Positions 1 through 8,394 are shown, counted from the stretch's first letter. The stretch: 49,097 bases of DNA from Betaproteobacteria bacterium (GCA_903970165.1 CAJCHZ010000015.1:1-49097), one strand, 5' to 3'. The notes: generated from the sequence alone by a model not told the origin. Numbers and translations: made by a program.

Positions 1-81
1 GGCGAGCGCAAATACCGCCGTGCCACGAACCATTCAAATTGCATGGGAGAATCGCATCCGAAACATCGAAGACAGGATACT

Positions 82-1638
82 TTACGCGCCGCCTGCTCCG
101 GAAGCGGAGTCTTGCCGCGCTTCGGGGCGCAACAGCGGGAAGAGAATGACGTCTCGAATGGACTGCGAATCGGTGAGCAGCATCGTGAGCCGGTCTATGC
201 CGATGCCTTCGCCTGCGGTCGGCGGCATGCCGTGGCACAATGCGCGAATGTAATCGACGTCGAGGGCCTTCGGGACTTCCTCTCCGCCTTGGGCGATTTG
301 CGCCTGAAAGCGGCGCTCTTGCTCGGCAGGGTCATTTAACTCCGAGAATCCGTTCGCGACTTCCATGCCCGCAATGTAAATCTCGAAGCGCTCCGTAAGG
401 GTTGGGTCTTCGGGCTTCTGCTTGGAAAGAGGAGAAATGTCCGTCGGAAAGTCATAAAGAATCGTCGGCTGAATCAATCTGTCTTCGGCCATAGTTTCAA
501 ACAGCAAGCCCGTCCATTCGCCGTCCTTTACTGTGCCTTTGGATGCTGCATACGGGGCGCCGTTAGCTTTCGCCCAGCCGTTATAGCGCTCCGTGATAGC
601 GCGCGGTCCGCCCGGCGCGGCCAGTTCCGCTTCGGTAGGAGCTTGGCCCGCTTCTCGCGGCCAGTACTTGACGATGGCTTCGCGCATCGTGAGCCGCTGC
701 ATTTTCGCGAAGTCCAGTTCGTGTTCGCCGTACTTCACCAGCGTCGAACCCGTGATGCTCATCGCCAGGAGCGCAAACAACTCCTCGTTCAATTCCATTA
801 AGTCCCGATAATTGCTGTACGCTTCGTAGAACTCCAACATCGTGAATTCCGGGTTGTGCTGCGTCGAGATACCTTCATTGCGAAAGTTCCGATTGATCTC
901 ATATACCCGGTCAAAGCCACCGATGGTCAGCCGCTTCAGGTACAGTTCCGGCGCGATGCGCAAATACAAATCGATTTCCAAAGTGTTATGGTGCGTGATG
1001 AACGGTCGCGCCGCTGCCCCACCCGGAATCGGATGCATCATAGGCGTCTCAACCTCTATATATCCACGCTCGTCGAAGAATCGCCGCAACTCCTTAATAA
1101 TCTGTGCCCGAGCGACAAACACCTGCCTCGAATGGTCATTGGCAATCAGGTCGAGGTACCGCTGCCGGTAGCGCATCTCCACATCGGTCAGCCCATGCCA
1201 CTTTTCGGGAAGCGGCAGCAGCGACTTGGAAAGAAAGCTCAGCTCATCCACCCGAATCGTCAGTTCATTGGTCTTTGTCCGAAAAAGATGCCCACGCACC
1301 CCGATCAAATCGCCGAGATCCAGCAATTGAAAAAGGGAGAAACCTCGCTCACCGACAACATCTTTCTTTACATGGATTTGAATGCGCTTGCCGGATCCTT
1401 GCAGGTGGGCGAAGCCCGCCTTCCCCATAAGGCGCAAGGAAACCAGTCGCCCGGCGACGCGAACCTCAAGCTTTTCGGCTTCAAGTTCCCCGGCGGATTT
1501 TTCGCCATACTTTTCCACAAGGGCTAGAGGCGTGTCCGTCCACCGAAACTCCCTCGGAAAGGGCTCGTATCCCAGAGCTTCAATCTGCTCGAGTTTCTTC
1601 TGACGCTGTTCAAACTGTTCGCGAGGCTCGAATTGCAA
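82..1638 (-). CDS. lysS: Lysine--tRNA ligase, class II
   Basis: Cytoplasmic enzyme that charges tRNA-Lys with lysine using ATP. The protein has an N-terminal OB-fold tRNA-binding part followed by the class II catalytic core. Motif 2 is visible around FRNEGISTQHNPEFTMLEF, and motif 3 near the C-terminus reads GEGIGIDRLTMLLTD followed by IRDVILFPLLRP. The open frame runs upstream to 1809, but a TTG at 1638 is the likely start: AAAGGA sits 7 nt before it, a promoter lies at 1667-1696 downstream of the longer ATG options, and the 518-aa product fits the usual length of about 500. The identity is certain; the TTG start is an inference from these signals. The gene ends 81 nt from the window edge, and those 81 nt show no gene. 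Confidence 0.96.
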   Translation of the reverse strand: MQFEPREQFEQRQKKLEQIEALGYEPFPREFRWTDTPLALVEKYGEKSAGELEAEKLEVRVAGRLVSLRLMGKAGFAHLQGSGKRIQIHVKKDVVGERGFSLFQLLDLGDLIGVRGHLFRTKTNELTIRVDELSFLSKSLLPLPEKWHGLTDVEMRYRQRYLDLIANDHSRQVFVARAQIIKELRRFFDERGYIEVETPMMHPIPGGAAARPFITHHNTLEIDLYLRIAPELYLKRLTIGGFDRVYEINRNFRNEGISTQHNPEFTMLEFYEAYSNYRDLMELNEELFALLAMSITGSTLVKYGEHELDFAKMQRLTMREAIVKYWPREAGQAPTEAELAAPGGPRAITERYNGWAKANGAPYAASKGTVKDGEWTGLLFETMAEDRLIQPTILYDFPTDISPLSKQKPEDPTLTERFEIYIAGMEVANGFSELNDPAEQERRFQAQIAQGGEEVPKALDVDYIRALCHGMPPTAGEGIGIDRLTMLLTDSQSIRDVILFPLLRPEARQDSASGAGGA

Positions 1639-1666
1639 TCGGGAATCCTTTCGAAGTGAGCACAAG

Positions 1667-1696
1667 AGTATAGCGGTCTGCGCTTCGTTGGAGCAA
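1667..1696 (-). promoter_or_regulatory. Probable sigma-70 promoter of lysS
   Basis: On the minus strand a -35 box TTGCTC (1691-1696) and a -10 box TATACT (1667-1672) are separated by 18 nt. Transcription would begin about 25 nt upstream of the TTG start at 1638. This placement argues against the in-frame ATG codons at 1740 and 1809. Confidence 0.55.
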
Positions 1697-1801
1697 CCGT
1701 TCACAATTCTGGGTAATGGCTCAGTTTGAAAGGCGGACATTCTGCATCGCGCAAACTTCAAAATTTTAAGGACTCGCGAGGGCGTCCAAAATACATCGTG
1801 A

Positions 1802-2185
1802 TCATTCAACTTTGACCAGATGGGAAGGCCAGCCGATGCGGACCAGCAGACCGTCCGGCCCGTTTATCCCGACCTCGTAGAGGCCCCATTCGCGGTGGCG
1901 CAGGACACCGCCGGGACGGATAATCAGGTCCTCCACTTGCGATGCGATGGCGGCAACGTCGGGTGTGCGAATGAAGACGCCAAACGGATTGTTCTCCTCC
2001 GGTACGCGCCAGAGGCCGCTTCCCGCCTGGGTCAGGTGTACCTCGCAGCCCCATCCGGTCAATATAACGTAATTGGCGACACCGCCCGTGCGGGCAAAGC
2101 CAAGGCGTTCCCAAAACGGGATCGCGGCGGTCAGGTTGTTGCTCGGAACTATGGCGAAAGCACCGACGCTCGGGGTCGTGGACAT
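1802..2185 (-). CDS. VOC-superfamily (glyoxalase/bleomycin-resistance-like) protein
   Basis: A 127-aa single-domain protein of the vicinal oxygen chelate fold. The pattern is typical of the bleomycin-resistance-like branch: AIVPSNNLTAAIPFWERLGF at the N-terminus, then a strand with GCEVHLTQ, and a C-terminal GVNGPDGLLVRIGW-type strand (here EVGINGPDGLLVRIGW). Such proteins bind metal or sequester small ligands; the substrate cannot be read from the sequence. The start at 2185 is favoured over the ATG at 2212 because GGAGGA lies 8 nt upstream. It is transcribed toward lysS with a 163-nt gap that holds the lysS promoter, so the two are probably separate units. Confidence 0.85.
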   Translation of the reverse strand: MSTTPSVGAFAIVPSNNLTAAIPFWERLGFARTGGVANYVILTGWGCEVHLTQAGSGLWRVPEENNPFGVFIRTPDVAAIASQVEDLIIRPGGVLRHREWGLYEVGINGPDGLLVRIGWPSHLVKVE

Positions 2186-2567
2186 CAGTTCGGTCCTCCG
2201 TCGGGGCAGCACGAAAAATCCCTCTGGCGTTGATTCCCCCCCACCATCAAAATGGATACGCCACTAACCGCCTCAGCGGCGGACGGATTGCCCGGCCGTA
2301 TGAATGGAAGGATATCGCAATTGGCCTTAAAAAAATAGTTCGGGTCGCCTTTAGCGGACTGCCCGCTCCAGCCAAGCTCCGGCTAACAATAGAAATCTCA
2401 AAGTGACCCACCACCCAATTCTGCTCCATAGGCCGGGTGACCGCGACCAGCGGTTTGCCGGCCCATTCTGAATGCGACCCTTAAAATGCGACTGCTCTCA
2501 CGGAGAAAATCGTTCTTGCATTCACGGAATTTGCTATACTCGCGGTTCTGTCCTCGGGAGACCCCTT
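2186..2567. other. Divergent intergenic region
   Basis: This 382-nt stretch separates the minus-strand VOC gene from a plus-strand unknown gene. Apart from the plus-strand promoter at 2532-2540 it contains only weak GC-rich hairpins, for example AGCGG/CCGCT near 2353-2367. Short open frames here have no ribosome-binding sites or recognisable products. Confidence 0.5.
2532..2540 (+). promoter_or_regulatory. Extended -10 promoter candidate
   Basis: TGCTATACT is an extended -10 element (TG, one base, then TATACT at 2535-2540). No good -35 box is present; TTCTTG lies 16 nt upstream. Transcription would begin about 20 nt before the GTG start at 2568. Confidence 0.45.
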
Positions 2568-3296
2568 GTGAAACATCGTGTCCGCCCCCCCTCATCCCGC
2601 GGCATGACTGTGAAAGACGATTGGCGCGCCTGGCTACCAGAGGAGAAGGACCAGGTGTTCCGCTCCTACGTGCGGCATCTCGAAGTTTCCTACAACATGC
2701 TGAGCGTTAGTCTGGATGAAGCTATTGAGCTGCGTCAGTCTGGACGTTTCTCAAAGGCCAGCCAGGCTGTTTGCGTCACACCCGAACTTTGCCATCGCTT
2801 CGCGCACCCTCTGATTTCCCTGTTGTGGTCGCTAGGGGAGCACGCCAGGCATTACGGCACCGTACCAAATGCAGCTCCGCTCGATCCCGCCAATTTTCAG
2901 GGCGTCCGCGTGCAGCGTTCAGCGCGGCGCAGCAACTTGCTCTGCCGCATTGTTCTTACGGAGCGTTCCCATTTCCTCTACAAAATTGGCACCTTGGGCG
3001 AAATGGTGGACGACCTGCGCAACGATTTCTGCGCCGCCGCAGGCCATATCGCCTCGGATGCTTTGATGGACTACAACCTGGAATGGCAGGCCGTGGATGC
3101 CGCCCACTACGACCTCAATACCTGCCTGCGCGAGACCGTCGTACTGTTGAAATCGTTCCTCATGGCCCTTCCGGGAGACGAACTAGGAACCTTCCAGGCT
3201 ACGGTTTGCACCCAGATGGGAGCATCTCATCCCAAAAAGTTGAACTTCGCGCAACGCCTGATCCGCCATAGACGAATCACCGCAATAAGCGAATAA
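2568..3296 (+). CDS. Protein of unknown function (242 aa)
   Basis: I do not recognise the family. The predicted soluble protein is alpha-helical in character, with no signal peptide or membrane segment. A conserved-looking stretch runs from KDDWRAWLPEEKDQVF to LDEAIELRQSGRFSKA, and the middle part is rich in Leu, Arg and Cys. GTG at 2568 is chosen as the start because GGGAG lies about 7 nt upstream and the extended -10 promoter is just ahead; the open frame itself could begin at ATG 2472, but that lies upstream of the promoter. The gene stands alone between the VOC gene and the sigma-factor operon. A function cannot be inferred. Confidence 0.7.
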   Translation: MKHRVRPPSSRGMTVKDDWRAWLPEEKDQVFRSYVRHLEVSYNMLSVSLDEAIELRQSGRFSKASQAVCVTPELCHRFAHPLISLLWSLGEHARHYGTVPNAAPLDPANFQGVRVQRSARRSNLLCRIVLTERSHFLYKIGTLGEMVDDLRNDFCAAAGHIASDALMDYNLEWQAVDAAHYDLNTCLRETVVLLKSFLMALPGDELGTFQATVCTQMGASHPKKLNFAQRLIRHRRITAISE

Positions 3297-3413
3297 TAGA
3301 GAGGCTGGCCCTCAGCTGGCCAATCGGGGATTTTGGCCGGGAATAAGACAGCATTTATGCTTGTCTGATTGAGAACACGCCGTCCTTGCGAGGACAACTC
3401 TAGGAGGTAGTCG

Positions 3414-3464
3414 GTGCATCCGACCCGTTGGATGCGCCGCAATTGGACCGTTGGCCCGAAATAG
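3414..3464 (+). CDS. Possible 16-codon leader ORF ahead of the sigma gene
   Basis: A short frame starts with GTG at 3414, 5 nt after the strongest Shine-Dalgarno sequence nearby (AGGAGGT, 3402-3408), and stops with TAG at 3462-3464. It overlaps the TTG start proposed for the sigma factor at 3451 in another frame. It could be a leader peptide that couples translation into the sigma gene, which itself lacks a good ribosome-binding site. This is an inference from signal placement alone; the peptide resembles nothing known to me. Confidence 0.3.
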   Translation: MHPTRWMRRNWTVGPK

Positions 3465-4149
3465 ACCAAGCGAGCCCAGTGTGCCGACTGTTCTACAGCC
3501 GCCAAACCGGGTGAATTCTACTCAGTCACCGCGTTCGGCGACTGAAGCGGAAGCTATACGTCTGGCCCAGGGAGGGGACGCCGCGGCTTTTGAAGCGCTT
3601 TATCAGCTTCATGGCCGACGCGTCTATGCCCTTTGTTTACGTATGGTTGGCAACCCTTCCGACGCGGAAGACCTGATGCAGGAAGCGTTTCTTCAGCTTT
3701 TTAGAAAGATTGGGACTTTCCGGGGCGAGTCGGCTTTTTCGACCTGGTTGCACCGGATGACGGTCAACGTCGTTCTGATGCGTTTGCGCAAGAAGACGCT
3801 TCCAGCGGCTTCTCTCGAAGAGACGACGGAACCCGATGAGGAAACAGGTGGCCCCAGGAAAGACATTGGTGCGCCGGACTTGCGGCTCAGCGGAGCGGTT
3901 GACCGCGTCAATCTGGAACGCTCCATCGAGAAACTTCCGCCGGGGTATCGCACGGTTTTTGTGCTGCACGACGTTCAGGGATTCGAGCACAACGAGATTG
4001 CAGGCATTATGGGCTGTTCGGTAGGTAATTCGAAGTCGCAGTTGCATAAAGCGAGGACGCGGTTGCGGGAGCTGCTTCAGGAAGATTTGCGGGATCAGGC
4101 TCGCGCGGTACGTCACGCTGCAAAAACGCAGTCGGGCTTTGGCGATTGA
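3451..4149 (+). CDS. RNA polymerase sigma factor, ECF (sigma-70 family)
   Basis: A 232-aa ECF-type sigma factor. Region 2 is clear ([20 protein letters not shown], then [20 protein letters not shown] and the -10-recognition helix [14 protein letters not shown]). A linker of about 45 residues rich in Glu, Asp and Pro follows. Region 4 then reads [41 protein letters not shown], a helix-turn-helix that reads the -35 element. The TTG at 3451 gives the longest product; GTG codons at 3481 and 3511 are alternatives and none has a good ribosome-binding site. The next two genes encode an anti-sigma factor and a secreted DUF4097 protein, so this sigma probably responds to an envelope signal. It is surely an ECF sigma; the start is uncertain. 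Confidence 0.93.
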   Translation: MARNRPSEPSVPTVLQPPNRVNSTQSPRSATEAEAIRLAQGGDAAAFEALYQLHGRRVYALCLRMVGNPSDAEDLMQEAFLQLFRKIGTFRGESAFSTWLHRMTVNVVLMRLRKKTLPAASLEETTEPDEETGGPRKDIGAPDLRLSGAVDRVNLERSIEKLPPGYRTVFVLHDVQGFEHNEIAGIMGCSVGNSKSQLHKARTRLRELLQEDLRDQARAVRHAAKTQSGFGD

Positions 4150-4251
4150 GCTAGAATGTAGCCAACTGTTGAACCGGGGGAAGCGTCTTACTAATCAAAG
4201 AGTTGTCGAGCTGATAGGCCACCAGGTTCTTGGGCCGCGGAGCAGAGTGCC

Positions 4252-5016
4252 ATGCAGTGCAAAGACATAGAAACCGTATTGGAACAAGAAGGGCTTGAGC
4301 CGCTTCCGGCGGAGGCGCGCGAGCACCTCGCGGAATGCCGTGAGTGCCGCAGCTATGTCGCCGACCTGACCAGCCTTGTAGATGCAGCTCATAAATTGCC
4401 TTCGGAAATTGCTCCTCCGGAGCGCGTTTGGATTTCGCTTCGCGCACAACTCGAAGCGGAAGGAATCATCCGGACGCCTGCGGCTGAACCCGTGGTTTTA
4501 GAGCGTGTTTCCTGGTGGGCTTCGACGCGTGCGTTTTTTGGCCATCGCGTGCTCGCCACCGCGATGGTCGGCATACTGATCGCCTCAGCGGCCGTTTTTG
4601 AAATTCGCAAGGACCGAGTCGCCGAAAAGAATTCTACAAAGCAAGAGGCCGTGCGAGAAGTTCCCTTGCCCCTGCAGGCCCTTCCTTCTTCGAACCACAC
4701 TTCGAATCAAACTTTGAATCAAAAGTCGACCGCGGCGCCCTCTGCTTCCAGCGCCCCAGCCGAATTTGCTGGCACTGCCCAGGCTCTGGACGATCAGGAG
4801 CCGGTTGCCACCGGCCTGATTCTAAGCAGCAGGTCCCCCATCGATGCTTCGCTGCGGGATAACCTGAAGAAAGTGAACGAATTTATTGCTGAGTGCGAGC
4901 AACACCTTAAGGAACACCCGCAGGACCAGCTGACTCGCGAGTATTTGTCCGCCGCATACCAGCAAAAAGCCGAATTATTGTCCGCGATGATCGAGCGCGG
5001 AAGGAGCGTAAACTAA
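4252..5016 (+). CDS. Membrane-bound anti-sigma factor with zinc-finger motif
   Basis: The 254-aa protein carries the ZAS-type zinc-binding pattern H25-x3-C29-x2-C32 (HLAECREC), with an extra Cys at position 3. It has one transmembrane helix at about residues 99-117 (VLATAMVGILIASAAVF). The N-terminal cytoplasmic domain would hold the sigma factor encoded 102 nt upstream. The C-terminal part is a Ser/Pro/Asn-rich linker followed by a helical segment (LRDNLKKVNEFIAECEQHLKEH) and lies in the periplasm if the usual topology holds. The start at 4252 is preceded by GGAG about 11 nt away. One nucleotide separates its stop from the next start, so the two genes are translationally linked. Confidence 0.88.
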   Translation: MQCKDIETVLEQEGLEPLPAEAREHLAECRECRSYVADLTSLVDAAHKLPSEIAPPERVWISLRAQLEAEGIIRTPAAEPVVLERVSWWASTRAFFGHRVLATAMVGILIASAAVFEIRKDRVAEKNSTKQEAVREVPLPLQALPSSNHTSNQTLNQKSTAAPSASSAPAEFAGTAQALDDQEPVATGLILSSRSPIDASLRDNLKKVNEFIAECEQHLKEHPQDQLTREYLSAAYQQKAELLSAMIERGRSVN

Positions 5017-5017
5017 A

Positions 5018-5938
5018 ATGTGCCTTCAGATGATGGGGATCATTCCGGCATGGTCAGGGCTTCGAGGCAAGCGCGGTATTTTGCCAGTATTGAGCGCGGC
5101 ACTTTTTGTCTGGGGCGCTGCTCCCGCGCATGCGGCCGGTGCCGACCAGCGCGTCGAACGGAAATATACGGTCTCCGGGAAGCCGGTGGTGGTTATCCAC
5201 AACGTCGCTAATGGCCGCATCGAAATCAAGTCCTGGAAGAATTCTGAAGTCGATATTCTTGGCACGCAGGCTTCCAACAAAATTGGCTTTGATATTGAGC
5301 AAGCCGGTGATCGCATTGACGTCACCGCCAACGTCCTGGACGCTGCCGCACAACCTTTGGAGCTCGAGGCTAATCTTCAGTTGACCGTACCGGAAGAAAC
5401 CGAGCTTCAGCTCAAGACGGAGACCGGCTTGATTTACGTCGAGCAGGTTACGGGTGACATGAAGCTCGAGAGTTTCGCCGGTGACGTGCACCTGAAGGAA
5501 GTTTCCGGCTACATCATTGTCAAAACGACTGGCGGCTCACTCGTCTGCTCGCAATGCGCCGGCAAACTCGATTTCAGCTCTATCAGCGGAAGCGCGCAGA
5601 TTCTCCAGCCCCAGCTGAACAACGTCAATCTGATGACCACGACTGGAAATGTTCTGTTCGACGGAGAATTCGTGCGCACCGGTCTCTATTCCATGAAGAG
5701 CGGCAGAGGGCTCGTGGAAGTGCGCTTCTCCAGCAACGATTCCTTTGACCTGAAAGCGCAGACCTCCACCGGAACCGTTGATAATCAGGCTGCCGCCTTT
5801 CTGAAGCCCGATACTCACGGCGTGAAACATATTTATTCAAACCTGACTCACGGCTTTTTCGGTACCGTCGGAAAGGGCCTCGCAAAGGTCGAACTCTCCT
5901 CCTACAGTGGTACAATTCGTATCATGAGGCGCGATTAA
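5018..5938 (+). CDS. Secreted DUF4097-type beta-strand repeat protein
   Basis: A 306-aa protein with an N-terminal signal (hydrophobic ILPVLSAALFVWGAAPAHA, likely cut after AHA). The mature part is a run of short repeated strands with recurring G-x-I/V-x-V/L patterns (VANGRIEIKSW, GDMKLESFAGDVHLKEVSG, ISGSAQI, SYSGTIRIM). This is the character of the DUF4097 beta-helix-like family, often found next to ECF sigma/anti-sigma pairs. AAGGAG lies 11 nt upstream and the gene begins one base after the anti-sigma stop. Its role may be envelope sensing or maintenance; the biochemical function is unknown. There is no membrane anchor after the signal peptide. Confidence 0.82.
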   Translation: MCLQMMGIIPAWSGLRGKRGILPVLSAALFVWGAAPAHAAGADQRVERKYTVSGKPVVVIHNVANGRIEIKSWKNSEVDILGTQASNKIGFDIEQAGDRIDVTANVLDAAAQPLELEANLQLTVPEETELQLKTETGLIYVEQVTGDMKLESFAGDVHLKEVSGYIIVKTTGGSLVCSQCAGKLDFSSISGSAQILQPQLNNVNLMTTTGNVLFDGEFVRTGLYSMKSGRGLVEVRFSSNDSFDLKAQTSTGTVDNQAAAFLKPDTHGVKHIYSNLTHGFFGTVGKGLAKVELSSYSGTIRIMRRD

Positions 5939-5991
5939 TTTTTTTCGGCGCCCGATGAAACAGCCCCCGTGGCTGAATCTCTAACGGCACA

Positions 5992-6588
5992 GTGATCCAA
6001 CCGCCCCTTTTGCGCGCCCTCTCTGGCCGCGTCCAGATGTTATGCCTCGCCGGTTTTATGGGTTCCGGCAAAACCACCGTTGGCACGCTTCTGGCGCGCC
6101 AGCTTGCGTGGCGTTTTGTGGATTTGGACGAGCGCATCGAGCAATCCGCTGGACTCACCATCCCGCAAATGTTCGAGCGGTTGGGCGAGCCCGGTTTTCG
6201 CCAGATTGAAGCCGATCAGCTTCGCGCGGCTTTAGGTCGCGCCGCCGAGCTGAAGGAGTCCACCATTCTCGCCCTCGGTGGAGGCACCTATGCACAGCCA
6301 GGCTGCCCCGAGTTTCTTCGCAACTCCGGCGTCCCCGTTTTGTGGCTCGATTCGCCCGTCGAAGTTCTCCTCGCTCGCTGCATGACCATGACGGGCCGGC
6401 CGCTCTTTCGCGATGAAGCCAGCTTTCGCGCACTCTACGGCCAACGCCTTCCCTCTTATCAACTGGCTGATTTTCGCGTGGACAGCTCCGGCGATCCCAG
6501 CCAGGTCGTCGCCGAGATCCTTGGCCGGCGCATTGTTGGGGCAGGTGGCGGCGAAGCACATCTCGTCGTGGAAAAACCAAGCTCTTAA
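5992..6588 (+). CDS. aroK: Shikimate kinase
   Basis: Phosphorylates shikimate at the 3-hydroxyl with ATP in the chorismate pathway for aromatic amino acids. Seen in the 198-aa protein: Walker A GFMGSGKT at residues 21-28, the shikimate-binding DLDERIE (D44, D46), FRQIEADQL with its conserved Arg, the GGG loop (LALGGGTY), the lid Arg in GRPLF and the late Arg in YGQRLPSY. The start is GTG at 5992; an internal ATG at 6037 would leave very little before the Walker A loop and is less likely. The gene lies 53 nt after the DUF4097 gene and could be read through from that operon. Its length matches the family, with a short non-conserved C-terminal tail. Confidence 0.95.
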   Translation: MIQPPLLRALSGRVQMLCLAGFMGSGKTTVGTLLARQLAWRFVDLDERIEQSAGLTIPQMFERLGEPGFRQIEADQLRAALGRAAELKESTILALGGGTYAQPGCPEFLRNSGVPVLWLDSPVEVLLARCMTMTGRPLFRDEASFRALYGQRLPSYQLADFRVDSSGDPSQVVAEILGRRIVGAGGGEAHLVVEKPSS

Positions 6589-6673
6589 CCGGCCTCAGCT
6601 AAAATAAGCGGCGGAGGTAGTTTTCTCCACGATACCTGATCGTGTTTCGCAGTGTGCTGCGAAGGAAGATTCC

Positions 6674-7408
6674 ATGAAAAAAAATCTACGCGGGTCTCAG
6701 CCTGGCTTTTCGCTCCTCCTCTGCGCCGTTTTGATTTTCACCAGTGCCGGCGTCGGGCGAGCGGCGCAAAAAAAGAATTCTGCATCGCGGATTCCTTCCG
6801 TTTTTTCCCAGGATAAAGGCAAGCTCACCATCAAGCTCGATGGCACAACCGTTGGCCACGAGGAATTTGAAATCACTCCGTCAGGCGGCGGTTGGCTCGC
6901 CAAAGGCAACGCCGATATCAAACCTTCGCAGGGCGCTTCCAGTAAAGTGAATGGCGAGCTCACGCTTCAACCCAATGGTTCCCCGGTCAGCTATGCATGG
7001 ACCTCCAAAGCGGAAAAGACAAACACCGCGCGGATTCTTTTCGACAATGGCATCGCTAAAATGACCTTGCAAATGCAGGGGGCAAGCCCTTTCGATCAGA
7101 CCTTTACGTTCGGAACTCCCCTGGTGGCCGTCCTCGATAACAACCTCTATCATCAATATGCTGTCCTGGCCTGCCTGTATGACTGGTCGAAGCGCGGCCC
7201 GCAAACATTCTCCGTCTTCATTCCGCAAGAAATGATGCCCGGCACGCTGACCGCCGAATCCACCGGCTCCGCCACTCTCGACGGCAAATCCTACGAAGGC
7301 TTCCGCGTAACCACCACCGATCTCGAAATCGACTTATACCTCGACGCAAGCCATCGCCTGATGCGCCTCGAAGTCCCAGCCGCCAAAGTCTCCGTAATCC
7401 GCGACTGA
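6674..7408 (+). CDS. Secreted protein of unknown function (244 aa)
   Basis: It begins with a signal peptide (Lys-rich start, then FSLLLCAVLIFTSAGVGRA). The mature part is predicted to be mostly beta-strand and carries an alternating pattern seen in lipocalin-like or DUF6134-like periplasmic proteins: GKLTIKLDGTTVGHEEFEIT, GELTLQPNGSPVSYAWTS and a late YEGFRVTTTDLEIDLYLD. A ligand cannot be inferred. AAGGAA lies 6 nt before the ATG. It is followed at once by the first copy of a 78-bp repeat that may end its transcript. Confidence 0.75.
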   Translation: MKKNLRGSQPGFSLLLCAVLIFTSAGVGRAAQKKNSASRIPSVFSQDKGKLTIKLDGTTVGHEEFEITPSGGGWLAKGNADIKPSQGASSKVNGELTLQPNGSPVSYAWTSKAEKTNTARILFDNGIAKMTLQMQGASPFDQTFTFGTPLVAVLDNNLYHQYAVLACLYDWSKRGPQTFSVFIPQEMMPGTLTAESTGSATLDGKSYEGFRVTTTDLEIDLYLDASHRLMRLEVPAAKVSVIRD

Positions 7409-7417
7409 CGCAACGCC

Positions 7418-7495
7418 GTGTAGCGCCGGCTTTACGCCGGCGTCTTTCGTCAAAGGCTATTCCAGAACCTCTCGGCGAATTCCGCCGCGTTACGC
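7418..7495 (+). repeat. 78-bp direct repeat, copy 1 (hairpin-bearing)
   Basis: It shares 70 of 78 positions with 8273-8350; the first 29 bases are identical. It contains a hairpin with arms CGCCGGC (7424-7430) and GCCGGCG (7436-7442) around the loop TTTAC, preceded by GTAG. It ends 15 nt before the nucleotidyltransferase start, and the second copy begins inside that gene's last codons. Confidence 0.9.
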
Positions 7496-7510
7496 TACGA
7501 TGGACTCACC

Positions 7511-8278
7511 GTGGACATCCAAATGAAACCGGATTTCTCCCAATACGGATTCTCCCACCAGTCAAACTTGATCATGGCCTGCATCGGCGGCTCCCAAGCG
7601 CATGGAGCCAAGCTCGGAGCGACGGATGACACCGATTGGTACGGACTTTACATTCCGCCAGCTTTCAAAGTCTTGGGCCTTGACCGCGAAGAGCATTTTG
7701 TCTTCACCACGGGTGGGAAGCTTGGAGGCAACGGCCCGGAGGATGTCGACGTTTGTCTTTATACCCTGGCGAAATGGGGCGCACTCGCCGCTAAAGGGAA
7801 TCCTTCTGCTTTGCACTTTCTATTCGCTCCCCTCGCTTTCACCACTCCCGCGTGGACGAGAGTTTCCGAGCACTCCGAACTTTTTCTTGCAAGGACCCAT
7901 GCTCTTCCTTTCCTGGGGTTTGCCGACGACCAGATGAAGAGGCTCCTCGGGGAAAAAGGCCAGAAGAATATTCATCGCGCTGCTCTGGAGGAACAGCATG
8001 GCTACGATACGAAGTACGCCATGCACGTCATCCGTCTGTACGGCGAAGCAAAAGAGCTTATGGAATCGGGGCGCATCACTTTGCCGCGGCCGAACCGTGA
8101 AGAATTGATCGAGATTCGCAAAGGAAAATATCGGCTCGTCGAGATCCAGGAGTTGGGCCGCCAGCTCGAGTCGGAAGCTCTCGCTGCCCAAGCGAAATCT
8201 CCGCTACCGGAAAAAGTAGACCGCGATGCCATAAGCCGTTTGCTCTCTGATGTTCATCTTCAATTCTGGCAAGTGTAG
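7511..8278 (+). CDS. Predicted nucleotidyltransferase (DNA polymerase beta superfamily)
   Basis: A 255-aa protein with the nucleotidyltransferase signature: GGS at residues 26-28 followed by the acidic pair in DDTDWYG (D40, D42) that would bind two metal ions. This spacing and the following YIPP resemble the COG3541-type predicted nucleotidyltransferases, whose substrate is not established. A conserved HGYDTKYAMHVIRL segment lies in the C-terminal half. The start is GTG at 7511; ATG at 7523 is an alternative. The gene is bracketed by two direct repeats, and its TAG stop is part of the second one, so the unit looks like a cassette. The exact reaction is unknown. Confidence 0.85.
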   Translation: MDIQMKPDFSQYGFSHQSNLIMACIGGSQAHGAKLGATDDTDWYGLYIPPAFKVLGLDREEHFVFTTGGKLGGNGPEDVDVCLYTLAKWGALAAKGNPSALHFLFAPLAFTTPAWTRVSEHSELFLARTHALPFLGFADDQMKRLLGEKGQKNIHRAALEEQHGYDTKYAMHVIRLYGEAKELMESGRITLPRPNREELIEIRKGKYRLVEIQELGRQLESEALAAQAKSPLPEKVDRDAISRLLSDVHLQFWQV

Positions 8279-8350
8279 CGCCGGCTTTACGCCGGCGTCT
8301 TCCGTCAAGAGCTATTCCAGAATCTCTCGACAAATTGCGCCGCGATACGC
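8273..8350 (+). repeat. 78-bp direct repeat, copy 2 (hairpin-bearing)
   Basis: Second copy of the element at 7418-7495, 855 bp downstream in the same orientation, with 8 substitutions and no gaps. The TAG stop codon of the nucleotidyltransferase (8276-8278) is the conserved GTAG head of the repeat. The CGCCGGC/GCCGGCG hairpin is unchanged and could act as a transcript end. Confidence 0.9.
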
Positions 8351-8354
8351 GCAA

Positions 8355-8394
8355 GAAAAAAGCGCGGCGTGACCCGCACCGGTCACACCGCGCT
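8355..8394 (-). terminator. Rho-independent terminator of the XRE regulator
   Basis: On the minus strand a stem of 14 bp with one mismatch (8361-8374 paired with 8381-8394, loop of 6) is followed by a run of T (complement of the A tract at 8356-8361). It lies 57 nt past the stop of the regulator gene at 8451. Confidence 0.85.

Noticed and set aside
7418..8350. The 78-bp repeats as integron attC sites
   Set aside because: The core-site bases of attC (GTTRRRY and its mirror) are absent and no integrase is near.
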